From assembly GCA_033239005.1 (NCBI GenBank), contig BSQZ01000062.1, forward strand, positions 285,001 through 349,000: a stretch of 64,000 nucleotides of DNA. Reading direction: 5' to 3'. The stretch is from Lamellibrachia satsuma (taxonomy: Eukaryota; Annelida; Polychaeta; Sabellida; Siboglinidae). The notes under the pieces are model-generated. The model worked only from the letters and a program-made list of their open reading frames with translations. It ran no database searches and was not told the origin of the DNA. The translations under genes were made by a program, and so were the position numbers. Below, piece after piece: positions 1 through 13,325 of this stretch. The number at the start of each line of letters is the position of its first letter. Position 1 is the first letter of the stretch.

Positions 1-2159
1 TTGGCTGTATATTAAGTGATAATAATAATAACTCGAAGGATGACGACGGTTTGCATCACAATGAACTGTTTATCTGCAGCCATGTGCTGTAGAAAATGAC
101 GAATGGTGGCGACAGTCACATAAGATAAACGAGGTGGCAGATTAGATTGGTTGATTTCCGGCCCACAGCACTCAGCATATCACCTCTGCCACAGCTTGAT
201 TATAAATTGAAAATAGACAGTTGCGGAGTCGTATAAATGGCTGGTTGGCTGGGCACCGCGATTGTCGTTGACGACTTGAGTATTTGCCTCTACGTGGCAT
301 AGTTTCAAACACAGACGAACGTTATTGTGTATCTAGACACATTTCCAATGTAAACACTATCCACAATTATATGCATTTGAAATTGAGAGATTCCTTGACA
401 AAAATTAGGAGTCTACCAGAGGAAATAAAGATGTATATAGTCGGCACATCAAATGTAAGTTGTGGCATTGGTGAAATTGTTAGTGGAACCACAGGTTGGG
501 AATTTGCGTAAAAACATGTTGTGAGTAGTAAATGAAATATGTCCTGTACCGGTTTGGAGATTCTAGCCCAAAGCCATGTGATTTATTATTGGTAGTAATC
601 TACCTTATTTCCCCATGTGTGTTGATCATCCATTTGCTTGAGTAGACTTATCCTGATTGTCTGTGTTAGACGATTGACACCTAACGTAAATCTTACTGAG
701 ATATGTCAAAAATGGTCTACTTGGCCAAATTTTAGAGGTGCTCAGTGTCAATCTAGTTTCCATTCAAAAAGGTTCGGGTTGCATTTGCTGTGGGGAAATT
801 AATTAGTATAGAGAGCAGATATAAGCCTGCAGGTGAAGTCCACTTTGCCATGCCAGCTCAGAAAGTATCGAGGTCCCGTAAGCCGAGAGTAAATTAATTG
901 TATATGAGCTACACTGTAATTAAGAAATCGCTGCGGTAAAGTGGCCGAAGTGCACAAGGCCTTATCGCACTGATAACTACTGACAATCTGTCCTGGCCAT
1001 GCGGTTTTTCGTCCAACTATCCTTGATATGCGAATGTTTTTTTTGCCGGGATTTCTCGGTATCAGGCGATCGCTTAACTAATCACCGACAATAGAACAGA
1101 TTTCCTGCGTGTTCCTTGTACCTGGATGATTGTGTCATCGGACGATTTCATGGATAAGCGCGTGAATAACAAAACGGAAATGATACACACATTTCAAAGC
1201 AAATTGTTGCCCGTTGTCCACACGCACGCACGGACGCTCGCACGCACACATATGCATTCTTTTAAAATAACATAACGACAGGCAGAGAACATAGTCCCGA
1301 ACTTTGAATTGGCTAAGATCACCAGGAGTGTGCAATAAACGCGGCCTTGTGCGAGTATTTGTTCTTCTCCACCACAGTCTCGGACGGCGTCGTCGCTTGC
1401 AATAGAACTGATCGCCTTGTAGCATTTGATTTGTCCAATCAGAGGCAATACACGTGACCAATATGTGACAGATTTTGAAAACATGGCTTTATTAAAGCGC
1501 GAGTGTGTGCGGTTGTCGGAAGAGGAACTTTTTATTTTAATTTAGTTAGTCCAAGAAAACGAATGTTTATGGAACATCACGTATTGAACTATCATATGTA
1601 GGAGCACCGCCAGAAAGCTTTGCGGGCTATCTCAATGGTTTTTCAACACATGAAAACTTTTGAGTGGCATATATCGCTGTAAATGTTGAAAGTAGATATG
1701 TTCTGCTTTTATCGCCCACTTGGAGATTTTGCCAATACCCATAGACATAAATATTTGATTATGATGTCATCTATACAGTTGTAGTAACTAATAAATTGCC
1801 GGTAACGTAGTATCACAGAAGATGACATTGAATGAATAACGATTTTTCTACTAAACACTTAAGATAAAATGACAAGTGCCGGTGTTGTTGGCGTTTCACA
1901 ACGTGCTTAGTATTTTTTGAAAATATGTACTGCTGTAAATTTCCATGGATGCTCAAACACGATTATATGTGTGCGGCCAAGCACGTGATGTGTACATAAT
2001 CTATAAGCTGAACTGCAATACAGTCACTTTTGAATAATATTATACTTCTTTAAGGGTACTCTTCGTCTATGTTTGGACATCGCGCAATTAATTAAATTAA
2101 TCCAGTAGTTAATTAATTTCTTGTAACTATATTGCACCAAACAGCTTCACCGCAGTATA
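1..2159. other. non-coding sequence, nothing recognised
   Basis: No reading frame here resembles a known family, and no repeat, RNA gene or transposon end could be supported. The two overlapping minus-strand frames near 1135-1484 are short, lack family motifs and overlap each other in different frames, so they were not called. Confidence 0.5.
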
Positions 2160-2460
2160 ATTTCTCATTTTATTTAGTAAGTCTCAATATATTTTTTCAT
2201 ATATAAATTAACTTCCCCTCCATTTCTTCCTATTCGATCTGCCCTGAACATTGCGCAACCTGTCAGCCCTAATTCAGCATCTGCCATGTCTTTGTTGGAC
2301 CATGATTCGTTTACACCAATTACGTGAGGGCCACTATCGTCTACCATACTGTTTATTTCATTTTTCTTATTTATTATGCTCCTTGCATTAAACACGCGCA
2401 TTTAAAGCCGGTTTCATAAATGTTTTTAGGACATTTTGTTTCTGGTTTGTGTGTACTAGT
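2160..2460 (-). mobile_element. LINE fragment (endonuclease N-terminus), same family as the 23.3-27.0 kb element
   Basis: Read on the minus strand, this piece matches the start of the endonuclease region of the LINE at 24118-24380, both in DNA and in protein. The peptide includes the nucleotide run encoding NARSIINKKNE and the catalytic-region motif GVNESW, followed by DAELGLTG and a DRIGR motif. It stops after about 75 codons. It is a truncated, dead copy. It is useful because it keeps the ESW motif that the longer copy at 24 kb has lost. Confidence 0.8.
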
Positions 2461-2955
2461 GGCCTCGTGTCGAATGCATACAGTCTTAGACATGAATGAC
2501 AACTTCGCGTTGCATCGAGAAAGTGTGAATCAAAACGTAGATAAAACGATCGAAATTTATATATCCCTTATGAAATGGTGGCCAATGTAGTGATGTTCTC
2601 CTAATCAATGGGCACATTTGTGGTCGTAAACAGACGATGAGTGCTACGTCGGCAATCTAACAAACACGATATTTGATAATTGCTATGTCAGCACAGCTAT
2701 GGAACGCTAAAAAAGCCCATGAAACATTTCATCATATTTGTGCCATTAGACGCATGTATTTACTTCCATGACGTACCTCCAATGCTCCGTAAACATTCAA
2801 CAACATGTTCGTTACTCTTAAAGATTACTACATTGATTCATGTTACAAACATTGACGCAACCAACTTTAAAAGAAAAAATATTTTGAAAGTTAGGTCGAA
2901 CATCCAGAAATAATAAGTGCGAATGAGACAAATCCTATACAAGATGTGCATAGAA

Positions 2956-4425
2956 ATGTTATTAAACAGGCTGAAGACACACCCACTACTACGAGCAAGA
3001 ATTGATTTCTGCCGAGTAATCACTGTTATTATAAACGACACACACGGCATTGGACCAGAGCTGTGGATGACATCGTCGAGGCTACATCATTTTAAGCACA
3101 GACACCGTCTGATTTGTGCTTCATCAATACAGACCATACTCCACCGATGTTGGACGCACGGTTGGAAAACAAAGCAGTACATTCTGATACTAACTTCAAG
3201 CAAAGTATGCTCGAAAGTGGTTGGACTTTGAAAGGTGAGGTGACGTTTGAGAACTAGCAACATCGCTTGTAACCATTTTCTTCCTCCTCGTGGGATATTA
3301 TTCGGACAAACGGTGCCGAAGAAATACACTTTGTTTGACGTTGAAACAATCATTTGAAAAGAAATTCACAACAGAAAAGACAACTCATAATCAGCACTAT
3401 GGAAACGACTAATAGTACAGCGTTTTACAATGGATCCATTTCGGAACAAACATTTTCGAATTCCGAAAGAAATGTTACCAGCGTATCAACATTTGCTTTC
3501 ACAGAGTCTACATTCAATATAATAGTTCTTGCAATATGTATTCTGGGCATACCTGGAAATCTATTTGTTGTCGCCGTGTACATTCGCAGGATGACGACAT
3601 CTATAAGGGCGTACATGTTCGCTCTGGGCATCGCGGATACAACGATATGCGTGTGTTTGACGATCATGTACACTGTGCGGCTCGTCAAAGTCGGATCAGT
3701 CATTATTTTATATGTCTTCAATGCGTGCATGATATTCTCAACGTGTCTGCTGGCGTTTCTTGCCACTGAGCGTTGCATGGCCGTAGTTAAACCGCACAAG
3801 TTCACTCTTAGCACTGGAAGGGCAAAGATGGCGCTCGCTGCCATTGGAGCTATTTCTATCTGCTATTCGGCGATTTTGTCTGCGACACTCATTCTTCGCC
3901 GCATCCGTACGTATGGCATTCTCAGCACGGTAATTGTGAATGTGTGTCTCATCATCGTGATTACGTCATACAGTGTCATGGCGGTCATCTTGTTGAAGCG
4001 GATGAAGGCTGCTCGCCGTCAAGTCGATGGCGTCTCGATGACACGGAGCACTGAAGAAGCAGTTGCTACAACTTCAACATCCATCAGTAAAACTACATCA
4101 CATGTGGATGACTTGCCAACAACCAGTCGCAGTCCAGCCAACGCAGTGGCACCGATGGCGCCAAAAAAAACTAAGGCTGCACAGGTGCAGCGAGGTACGT
4201 TGGTCCTGTTCGTCGTCACTGCGGTCTTCATCGTTTGTTGGCTGCCATTCTTCCTGAAGAACTATGGTGTGCCCATCTCCGATCACGTGAAGCGGGTATT
4301 CGTGGTTAACTCTGTCGTCAACCCGTTCATCTACAGCTTCTTAAGTCCGATGTTCCGGAGCGACGTGCGACAATTCTTTCGAGAATTCCGCTCAAAGCTG
4401 ACCATCTGCTGTTAAAAACATGTTT
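2956..4425 (+). repeat. tandem duplication unit 1 (GPCR locus)
   Basis: A unit of about 1.47 kb starts at ATGTTATTAAACAGG and contains about 440 bp of upstream sequence plus the whole receptor gene. The next unit starts at 4426 with the same words. The upstream arms align closely, including the shared CGGCATTGGACCAGAGC tract. The whole locus, promoter region included, was therefore duplicated in tandem. Confidence 0.85.
3399..4415 (+). CDS. class A (rhodopsin-like) G protein-coupled receptor, intact single exon
   Basis: Predicted seven-transmembrane plasma-membrane receptor of 338 residues; the ligand is unknown. The start is the ATG at 3399, in a good context (A at -3, G at +4) and conserved in the neighbouring copy. 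N-glycosylation sequons lie at residues 5, 11 and 25. Approximate helices are TM1 40-62 (GIPGN), TM2 72-94 (ALGIAD), TM3 100-125, TM4 144-166, TM5 173-199, TM6 266-286 (CWLP at 280-283) and TM7 297-314 (NPFIY at 308-312). The DRY motif is ERC (residues 124-126). The third intracellular loop is long (about 200-263) and rich in Ser, Thr and Ala. The C-terminus ends in two cysteines, possible palmitoylation sites. Oddities: only about seven residues separate TM4 from TM5, the usual TM3/ECL2 disulfide cysteines are absent, and TM4 lacks its usual tryptophan. Family membership is clear; subfamily is not assigned. Confidence 0.9.
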   Translation: METTNSTAFYNGSISEQTFSNSERNVTSVSTFAFTESTFNIIVLAICILGIPGNLFVVAVYIRRMTTSIRAYMFALGIADTTICVCLTIMYTVRLVKVGSVIILYVFNACMIFSTCLLAFLATERCMAVVKPHKFTLSTGRAKMALAAIGAISICYSAILSATLILRRIRTYGILSTVIVNVCLIIVITSYSVMAVILLKRMKAARRQVDGVSMTRSTEEAVATTSTSISKTTSHVDDLPTTSRSPANAVAPMAPKKTKAAQVQRGTLVLFVVTAVFIVCWLPFFLKNYGVPISDHVKRVFVVNSVVNPFIYSFLSPMFRSDVRQFFREFRSKLTICC

Positions 4426-5835
4426 ATGTTATTAAACAGGATGAAGACACATCCCCTGCTACGAGCAAGATTCGATTGCTGTCGAGTAATCACTGTTATT
4501 ATAAAAGACACGGCATTGGACCAGAGCTATGAAAGACATCGTCGAGGCTACATCATTTTAAGCGCAGACACCGTCTGATTTGTGCTTCATCAATACAGAC
4601 CATACTCCACCGATGTCGGACGCACGGTTGGAAAACAAAGCAGTACATTATGATACTAACTTCAAGCAAAATGTGCTCGAAAGTGGTGGGACTTTGAAAG
4701 GTGAGGTGACATTTGAGAACTAGCAACATCGCTTGTAACCATTTTCTTCCTCCTCGTGGGATATTGTTGTGACAAATAGTGCCGAAGGAACACACTTTGT
4801 CTGACGTTGAAACAATAATTTGAAAAGAAATTCACAACAGAAAAAAGTCATAGTCAACACTATGGAACCAGCTAATAGTACAGCGTTTTACAATCGATCC
4901 ATTTCGGAACAAACATTTTCGAATTCAGAAAGAAATGTTACCACCGTATCAACATTTACTTTTCTAGATTCTACATTCAATAGAATAGTTCTTGCAATAT
5001 GCATTCTGGGCATACCTAGAAATCTATTTGTTGTCGCCGTGTACATTCGCAGGATGACGACATCTATAAGGGCGTACATGTTCGCACTGGGCATCGCGGA
5101 TACAACGATATGCGTGTGTTTGACGATCATGTACACTGTGCGGCTCGTCAAAGTCGGATCATTCATTATTTGATATGTCTTCAATGCGTCTGTCATATTC
5201 TCCACGTGTCTACTGGCGTTTCTTGCCACTGAGCGTTGCATGGCCGTAGCTAAACCGCACAAGTTCACTCTCAGCACTGGAAGGGCAAAGATGACGCTCG
5301 CTGCCATTGGAGTTATTTCTATCTGCAATTCGACGATTTTATCTGCGACACTCATTCTTATCATCGTGATTACGTCATACAGTGTCATGGCGGTCATCTT
5401 GTTGAAGCGGATGAAGGCTGCTCGCCGTCAAGTCGATGTCGTCGTGATGACACAGAGCACTGAAGAAGCAGTCGCTACAACTTCAACATCCACCAGTAAA
5501 CCTACGGCAATATCACACGTGGATGACTTGCCAACAACCAGTCGCAGTCCAGCCAACGCAGTGGCACCGATGGCGGCAAAAAAACTAAGGCTGCACAGGT
5601 GCAGCGAGGTACGTTGGTCCTGTTCGTCGTCACTGCGGTCTTTATCGTTTGTTGGCTGCCTTTCTTCCTGAAGAACTATGGCTTGCCCGTCTGCGAACAC
5701 GTGAAGCGGGTATTCGTGATTAACTCTGTTATCAACCCGTTCATCTACAGCTTCTTAAGTCCGATGTTCCGGAGCGACGTGCGACAATTCTTTCGAGAAT
5801 TCCGCTCAAAGTTGACCATCTGCTGTTGAAAACAT
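4426..5835 (+). repeat. tandem duplication unit 2 (GPCR locus)
   Basis: Second copy of the 1.4-1.5 kb unit, abutting unit 1 and in the same orientation. It carries the broken receptor copy. The upstream arm retains the same landmarks as unit 1, with scattered substitutions and small indels. Confidence 0.85.
4862..5829 (+). pseudogene. GPCR pseudogene, tandem copy of the intact receptor
   Basis: It aligns along its whole length with the receptor at 3399-4415, but four changes break it. The TM1 motif GIPGN is GIPRN. A T-to-G change gives an in-frame TGA at 5171-5173 in TM3. An in-frame loss of 18 codons near 5356 removes the TM4-TM5 connection and the start of TM5. An A-run at 5578-5584 has seven A's where the intact copy has eight, which shifts the frame before TM6. 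TM6 and TM7 (CWLPFF, NPFIY) are still readable in the shifted frame to 5829. It cannot encode a seven-helix receptor. A partial N-terminal peptide is the only possible direct product. Confidence 0.9.
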
Positions 5836-6172
5836 GTTTATGTAACGTTTTCAAATAACATTGTTAGACGATAACTGTTGAGTACATTACCTCGATTCTT
5901 TACTCTTACAATATAGTAACAGTCTCAGAAATGCAACCTTGTTACATGTTATGTTACAGCCTGAGTCCATTGCAATATCATTCGTGTATTTTGGTATGTT
6001 GCATATTAAGTCGCTTTACACTCTCTCACATGTTCTGTGTTAGCAAGAAAAGGTTCGCGATAGTGATAGGTGTATCATATATAATGTTAAGTATTATAGT
6101 TTTACTTTTGTCTGTTTATATATGCAGCTGAGTATTTAAGCAGTACATATTTTATCAAATCTATACTTGTCC

Positions 6173-6174
<2 letters not shown>
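5836..6174 (+). other. 3' flank of the GPCR duplication, nothing recognised
   Basis: AT-rich sequence with a short open frame (5931-6131) coding hydrophobic residues. It has no family resemblance, and I do not call it as a gene. Confidence 0.4.

Positions 6175-6228
<54 letters not shown>
6175..6228. repeat. (AT)n microsatellite
   Basis: Uninterrupted AT dinucleotide run of about 50 bases. Confidence 0.95.

Positions 6229-6713
<485 letters not shown>

Positions 6714-6785
<72 letters not shown>
6714..6785. repeat. (AT)n microsatellite
   Basis: AT dinucleotide run of about 70 bases. Confidence 0.95.
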
Positions 6786-6788
<3 letters not shown>

Positions 6789-6835
6789 GAAAATCCAAGA
6801 AGATTGCAGGAAAATTAATTAATTTAGAGAAGAGA

Positions 6836-7120
6836 TTGGCATAAAAAACACATAAAAACGAAAGTAGTCGGAATCAGAATGAGATGGGCAGGACATGTGC
6901 AAAGAATGAGCGAGGACAGACTGTCAAAAAGAGCATGGAAAGCAGAAGAGGGTGGCAGAAGTAAATGAGGTATACGAAAGCTGTGATGGAAAGACTGTGT
7001 CAAACGAGATCTTGAAAGGGAAGATACGAAAGGCGAAGAGTGGAAGAACATCGCAGAAGACAAAGAGATATGGAGAGCGTTACCAACGAAAGTGGAAGAA
7101 GCTACCAAGTGACGTGGACC
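6836..7120 (+). mobile_element. LINE 3' fragment (C-terminal RT-associated region)
   Basis: The plus-strand translation contains RMRWAGHVQRMSEDRLSKRA and, further on, a DLERED and EW..IAEDKEIWRAL pattern. This is the typical C-terminal tail of RTE/R2/I-type LINE proteins (WxGHVxRM, then Dxx..W). A stop codon at about 6966 breaks it. The fragment lies immediately upstream of the third GPCR copy and may have been part of the event that truncated it. Confidence 0.7.
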
Positions 7121-7159
7121 CCACCCCACAAGGGAGCAAGTGGAAGGACAACAGATAAT

Positions 7160-7455
7160 CCTACCACCACAACCCAGGTAACTGTCTCGCCAACACCCAT
7201 TCGCACCAATGGCAACGCGGTGGCTCCGTCGGCAATAAAACTTACTAAGACCGTTCAGGCGAAACGAAGTACCTTACTGCTGTTCGTCGTCACTGCGATC
7301 TTCATCGTCTGTTGGCTGCCGTTCTTCCTGAAGAACTACGGTCTGCCCATCGCCAAAGATGTGAAGCGCGTGTACACGATTAACTACGTCGTCAACCCCT
7401 TCATCTCCAACTTCTTAAGTCCGATGTTCCGAAGCTGCCCTTTTACTGTTGAATA
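7160..7455 (+). pseudogene. partial third GPCR copy (TM6-TM7 only)
   Basis: From about 7172 the plus frame matches the receptor from the end of the third intracellular loop through TM6 (FIVCWLPFFLKNYG) and TM7. The TM7 motif is NPFISNF instead of NPFIYSF, so the NPxxY tyrosine is lost. The C-terminal tail diverges after SPMFRS and stops early. TM1-TM5 are missing. It is more diverged than copy 2, so it is an older duplicate. Confidence 0.85.
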
Positions 7456-7566
7456 CGTGTGAGTGAACTTAGAATGTAATGCTCGACACTCAACCAATTG
7501 AGCAATTGCTCACCAAACTTACTTCCGTCCTTACCGTTAAATTAGAGCGTTATAGACGTCAACTTG

Positions 7567-9160
<1,594 letters not shown>

Positions 9161-9250
9161 TTTCTGCATTTAAACACACGCATTTCTAACCAGCTTCAAC
9201 AAGTTTTCCGTATATTTTGTTACTGGTTTGTGTGTACTATTGGCCTTTTT
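9161..9250 (-). mobile_element. short LINE fragment (same family as the 23.3-27.0 kb element)
   Basis: On the minus strand this matches the junction just before the endonuclease start at about 24118-24200 of the longer LINE. The AGGCCA(C/A)TAG tract and the ATGCG(T)GTGTTTAAATGCA words are shared. The piece at 2.4 kb covers the same stretch. Confidence 0.65.
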
Positions 9251-9984
9251 TTCTGTTTGAGCACCTCTAAATAAAAAAATTTTGTATGCTACCCATGATA
9301 CTGTCCACTGCTGCTGAGAGTTCACCCGGAATCACGGCTGCACCCATTCCACTTAGACGACCACACCCCTCTTGTACATATCAGCTCTTATACAGAGGTC
9401 CTCGTCATTTACACGAAGTCAACAAACCAGCAGGTTCATCCAAATGGGGTAACGGTCGGCTACGTTCGCATTTTGCAAAAATACACGTGCCAGAAATCTG
9501 GGAGTGACCTGCACCATGTCTCTGTAACAGCACATGGCAAACCCTTCCTGAGCTGCTTTATACCACCTTCACAGCGTTGGACGCATTCGTCACTATTGAG
9601 AACATTAACACACGATAGAACTTGTGGATGCACTAAACATAATGACACGCTGGAAATGCAAATATGTCACGCCCGTGCCCCCACACGAATTTCAATGAAC
9701 GCACGACTATTTGAACTAGAACTGGATTCTCATCCCACTAACCAACAATAAGATAACACTGACTAAACTGATTTATTATGCATAATAATGGATCTAACAG
9801 GTTGCGCACTCTGTAGCTCTACTTTGCTAAGTGCCAGGAAGTCTGATAAACTCCGTAGCACAACAGGAATTTCCAGTTTAGCGAACGCCGTATTAATGTG
9901 TTCACAATGTAACAACTATGTAACAACTATGTAACAAGGCGCATTTGATGGAACGTGCAAACGCTAGATAAGGAAATCCCTCTG

Positions 9985-10870
9985 CTATATTAGCCCTTGG
10001 CATGGCTGTATGGGGTTATATGTCATCATGGCGGCGTTACGTTTTTTCGGAAAATAGCTATAGTTTCAGATGTTTTCAAAGTGATGGGGAGTTCATTCCA
10101 GACCCTAGGCGCAGCGACAAAGAAAGCACGTTTACCCAAGTTAACTTTGGATTAGGCAAAATAAGTTTTGTGAAATTGATGACCTGAGCTGCCGAGGGAT
10201 ATTTGAAAGATGCAGGAGACTAGCCAAGTAGGATGGTTGTTGTGTAGATAGAGCACGATATGTAAGAGTGGACAGCTTAACATGAATTTGATAAAAAAAA
10301 AACAGGAAGCCAGTGTAACTGTTTAAGTAGTACGGATCTTTGTGGCACTCCGAATGGAAAGTGTTGTGGGCAAGATAATGTGCCAGATATGTTAATGCTT
10401 TGGTATCTGTCTAAAAAATATGATTTGAACCACAGAACCGCTGAGCCAGAAATGCCAAAATGTCTATGAAGGCTTTGTAAAAGGATTAAATGATCAATCG
10501 TAACGAAAGCAGCTGAGAGATTTAGTAAAGTGAGTGCTGTGACTTTGCCATTGTCCATGTTATCAACTATATCATTGTGTATCTTGAGAAGAGCCGTTTC
10601 GTTCGAGTGGAATCGTTTATATGCAGACTGTGGATCATTTGATAAGTGATGGTTATAAATATGTTCACGAAGGCAATTAGCAACCACTTTTTCAAATATT
10701 TTGACAGGAAACTGAGATTGGAGATAGAACGATAAATCTTTAGGTCATTTTTACACAAAATTAGTTTTTAATAAGAAGATTTACAAGAGCATCTTTAAAA
10801 TCCCGTGGAACAACTCCGCTCTGCATTGAAAGGTTTATGATAGTAGTAATGGTGATCTCATAATATGCAT
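9985..10870 (-). mobile_element. LINE reverse transcriptase fossil, internally deleted
   Basis: Minus-strand reading frames give, in order, a NLSMQSGVVPRDFKDALV motif (about 10840-10780), SISNLSFLSKYL (about 10720), QSAYKRFHSNETALLK, LLNLSAAFVTIDH (RT motif A region) and FGVPQRSVL (about 10335). These are jockey/L2-like RT signatures. The frame then jumps to LHWLPV, which belongs to the C-terminal domain, so the FxDD catalytic region is deleted. At least one frameshift (near 10690) and several stops are present, and the C-terminal part decays toward 9985. Confidence 0.8.
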
Positions 10871-11459
10871 TTTTGGCCTGTAGCATTACCAGAATTTCTG
10901 TGGGGCTGGCGAAGCGAGCACCTAGCTGATTAGCTACGTGTGTTTAAAAAAAACAATTCCTCCAATCCTGCAGACCATTGGCTGGACCAGGCACGTCAAC
11001 CGATACTTTGGAAACATTCCATTGGCCAGCGGCGCACACAGACAAAGTTGAAGAGAGGAGGTCACGATTTTCAAATCATTTTACCTCGCCTTATACGGAA
11101 AACATCGATCACCATAGCTAATTTTTTTATTAATATATTCATACATATGGCCGCATTCACCGAGTTTTTTGGACGACGGTTTATTCTAAATGGACGATTA
11201 TCGCGAACCAGCAGCCGGCGCATCCTAAGACAATCGTGGCTGCAGTAAAGTTTTACTCCGCGACAGAGCATGGCAGCTAGTTGCAATGAGTGTTTGGTTA
11301 CCGGAATACAATAAACTGCGTCAGAAATGGGCTGACAACCTAGCAAACGCCGGCGAAAATGAATGAATTGGCAAGCGGCTAATTTAGACAAGGGATGGCG
11401 ACGCTTCAAACAGCACTGTGCGTTTGCGTTAATGGTCCGCTCGCAACGAAGCCTGAAGG

Positions 11460-13010
11460 TCAGAAGGTGACTACCTCATGACGTACATCGGTGACTACCT
11501 CATGACGTACATCGGTGACTACCTCATGACGTACATCGGTGCCAAGGGCCGTGAGATATACGAGACCTTCTTGGTGACGCCAGCGACGGACGACCGTACG
11601 GCAGAGAATGCCATTCTGCAACGCGTATATAACAAGAATGCGCTGTATGTTGCACAGATGAAAAATCAAGTTGGCACAACTGTCACTTTTAACCGACGAA
11701 AAGAAGATCCAAAAGAGTTCGACAACTTTATCACGGATCTGCGCATTCTAGTGAAAATTGTGGATACGCAGAGGAAGACCGTATGCTTAGATATGCAATC
11801 GTCCTAAGATCTTCGCAGGCTGCAGTCTGCGAGAAATGTCTAGAGAAAGGAGAAGAACTGACTCTAAGTATGGCCACAAGTATTGGCCAAAACTACAAAA
11901 CGTCCCTGGAGAGTATGCGCGCAATAAGCGTCGATGAAGACCCCACAGGTCATGCTGTCAACATTGGAGGTCGGGGTATACTGAGAATACCGGTACGTTC
12001 GAGGAATTTGTCACAGTCCAGATTCTACAAAGACGATGCGAAGAAGAAAGTGAAAAACCAGCACGCAGCTAGGCCTGATTGAGAGAATGCACATTGTCGC
12101 CAATGAGCTTGACAAGTACCCGGAGCTGATACAAATAAGAGGTACGCTCTCACGGACGTATTCACTCAAGATCGACCCCACAGTGCCGCCAGTAGTACAC
12201 GGACGAAGGCGCCAGCCAAAAGAACTGTCTGGAAAGATATATACGGAATTGAAAGAAATGGAAGGTGATCGCCACTACTGATGGTTACCAGGAATGGAAA
12301 GTTGAAAATCTGCTCATATCCCAAAGATCTCAACAAAGCCATACGAAGAGAGCACTCATTCCCACGGTTGAAGAAATGGTTGCATCAATGCCAGGTGCCA
12401 AAGTGTCTTCCAAAATACACGCAAAGTCGGGATTTCGGAAGATCAAACTCGACTATGAATCAAGTATATTAACGAAGTTCAACAATCGGAATATACAAGT
12501 GGTTGCCCCTCCCGTTTGGCATAAAGTAGGCTCCGAATTATGGACGACACGCTGGAATGCATCGATGGCGCACGAGCCATTATGGACGACATCCTGATCG
12601 CAGGCAACACACCACAGGAACACGACAGCATCATGAAGAAAGTCGTAGAAAGCGCACCAGGGTTGAACATCAACATCAAGCTCAACTTCAACAAGTGTCA
12701 AGTCAAACAACCAAAGGTGAATGACGTGGGACATTTGGTGACAGACCTCGGCTTGGAAACAGATCCAGCGGAAATACGAGCAGTACGCAAAATGTCAGTT
12801 TCCCAAAGCAAGGAGGACGTACGCAGATTTCTTGGATTTGTCCAATATCTGTCGAAAATCATCCCGAACATGAATACAATGGACGCCCCACTTCGGAATG
12901 TGATGAAACGAGATTCCCACTGGGACAAGCCACAACAGAGAAACTTCGAAGAGATGAAGAAACTTTGTTGTTGTGCGCCAGAAAGACGATAAGTTCTCCA
13001 CGTTCACGTA
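11460..13010 (+). mobile_element. Ty3/gypsy retrotransposon fossil (gag and RT remnants, no LTRs seen)
   Basis: Plus-strand frames show a gag-like part (11478-12080, with KGREIYETF and FNRRKEDPKEFDNF motifs). An RT part follows, with GTLSRTYSLKIDP, PVVHGRRRQP, VTRNGKLKIC (three frames, 12087-12470), IMDDILIAGNTPQEHD and SKEDVRRFLGFVQYLS (12540-12992). These are characteristic of the Ty3/gypsy RT thumb and connection. The remnants are spread over three frames with stops, part of the catalytic core is missing, and the sequence ends near the start of RNase H. No LTR, primer site or integrase is visible. Confidence 0.8.
11467..11538 (+). repeat. 24-bp tandem repeat, three copies
   Basis: Three perfect copies of a 24-bp unit (GTGACTACCTCATGACGTAC plus ATCG). 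The repeat is in frame with the gag-like remnant (DYLMTYIG repeated) and lies at its broken 5' edge. Confidence 0.95.
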
Positions 13011-13213
13011 CGACGATATAATTGTAATCAATCGTATTATTATGTATACAACGAGAAAGGCATCTGGCGGAAAGAGCACAAAGTCTTGTTGACACTCATT
13101 CATCACGCACGAATGCATGTTATCTTGTGCCGATACTTTTATTCGCGAAGTGCTGGTACCGCTGTTGGTTTTTGGTACCTCCATGATGCCCGATCAACAG
13201 TACGACCAAAAGT

Positions 13214-13220
13214 CGCGCGC

Positions 13221-13253
<33 letters not shown>

Positions 13254-13270
13254 CGTGCGTGCGTGCGTGC

Positions 13271-13322
<52 letters not shown>
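13214..13322. repeat. (GT)n/(GC)n microsatellite
   Basis: About 108 bases of TG repeats with an internal CGTG-type section. Confidence 0.95.

Positions 13323-13325
<3 letters not shown>

Noticed and set aside
3425..3844. 139-codon minus-strand frame
   Set aside because: Antisense shadow of the receptor gene; the coding strand is fixed by TM motifs.
9286..9751. Two overlapping 73-92 codon plus-strand frames
   Set aside because: No family motif; a minus-strand frame is also open; composition is not convincing.
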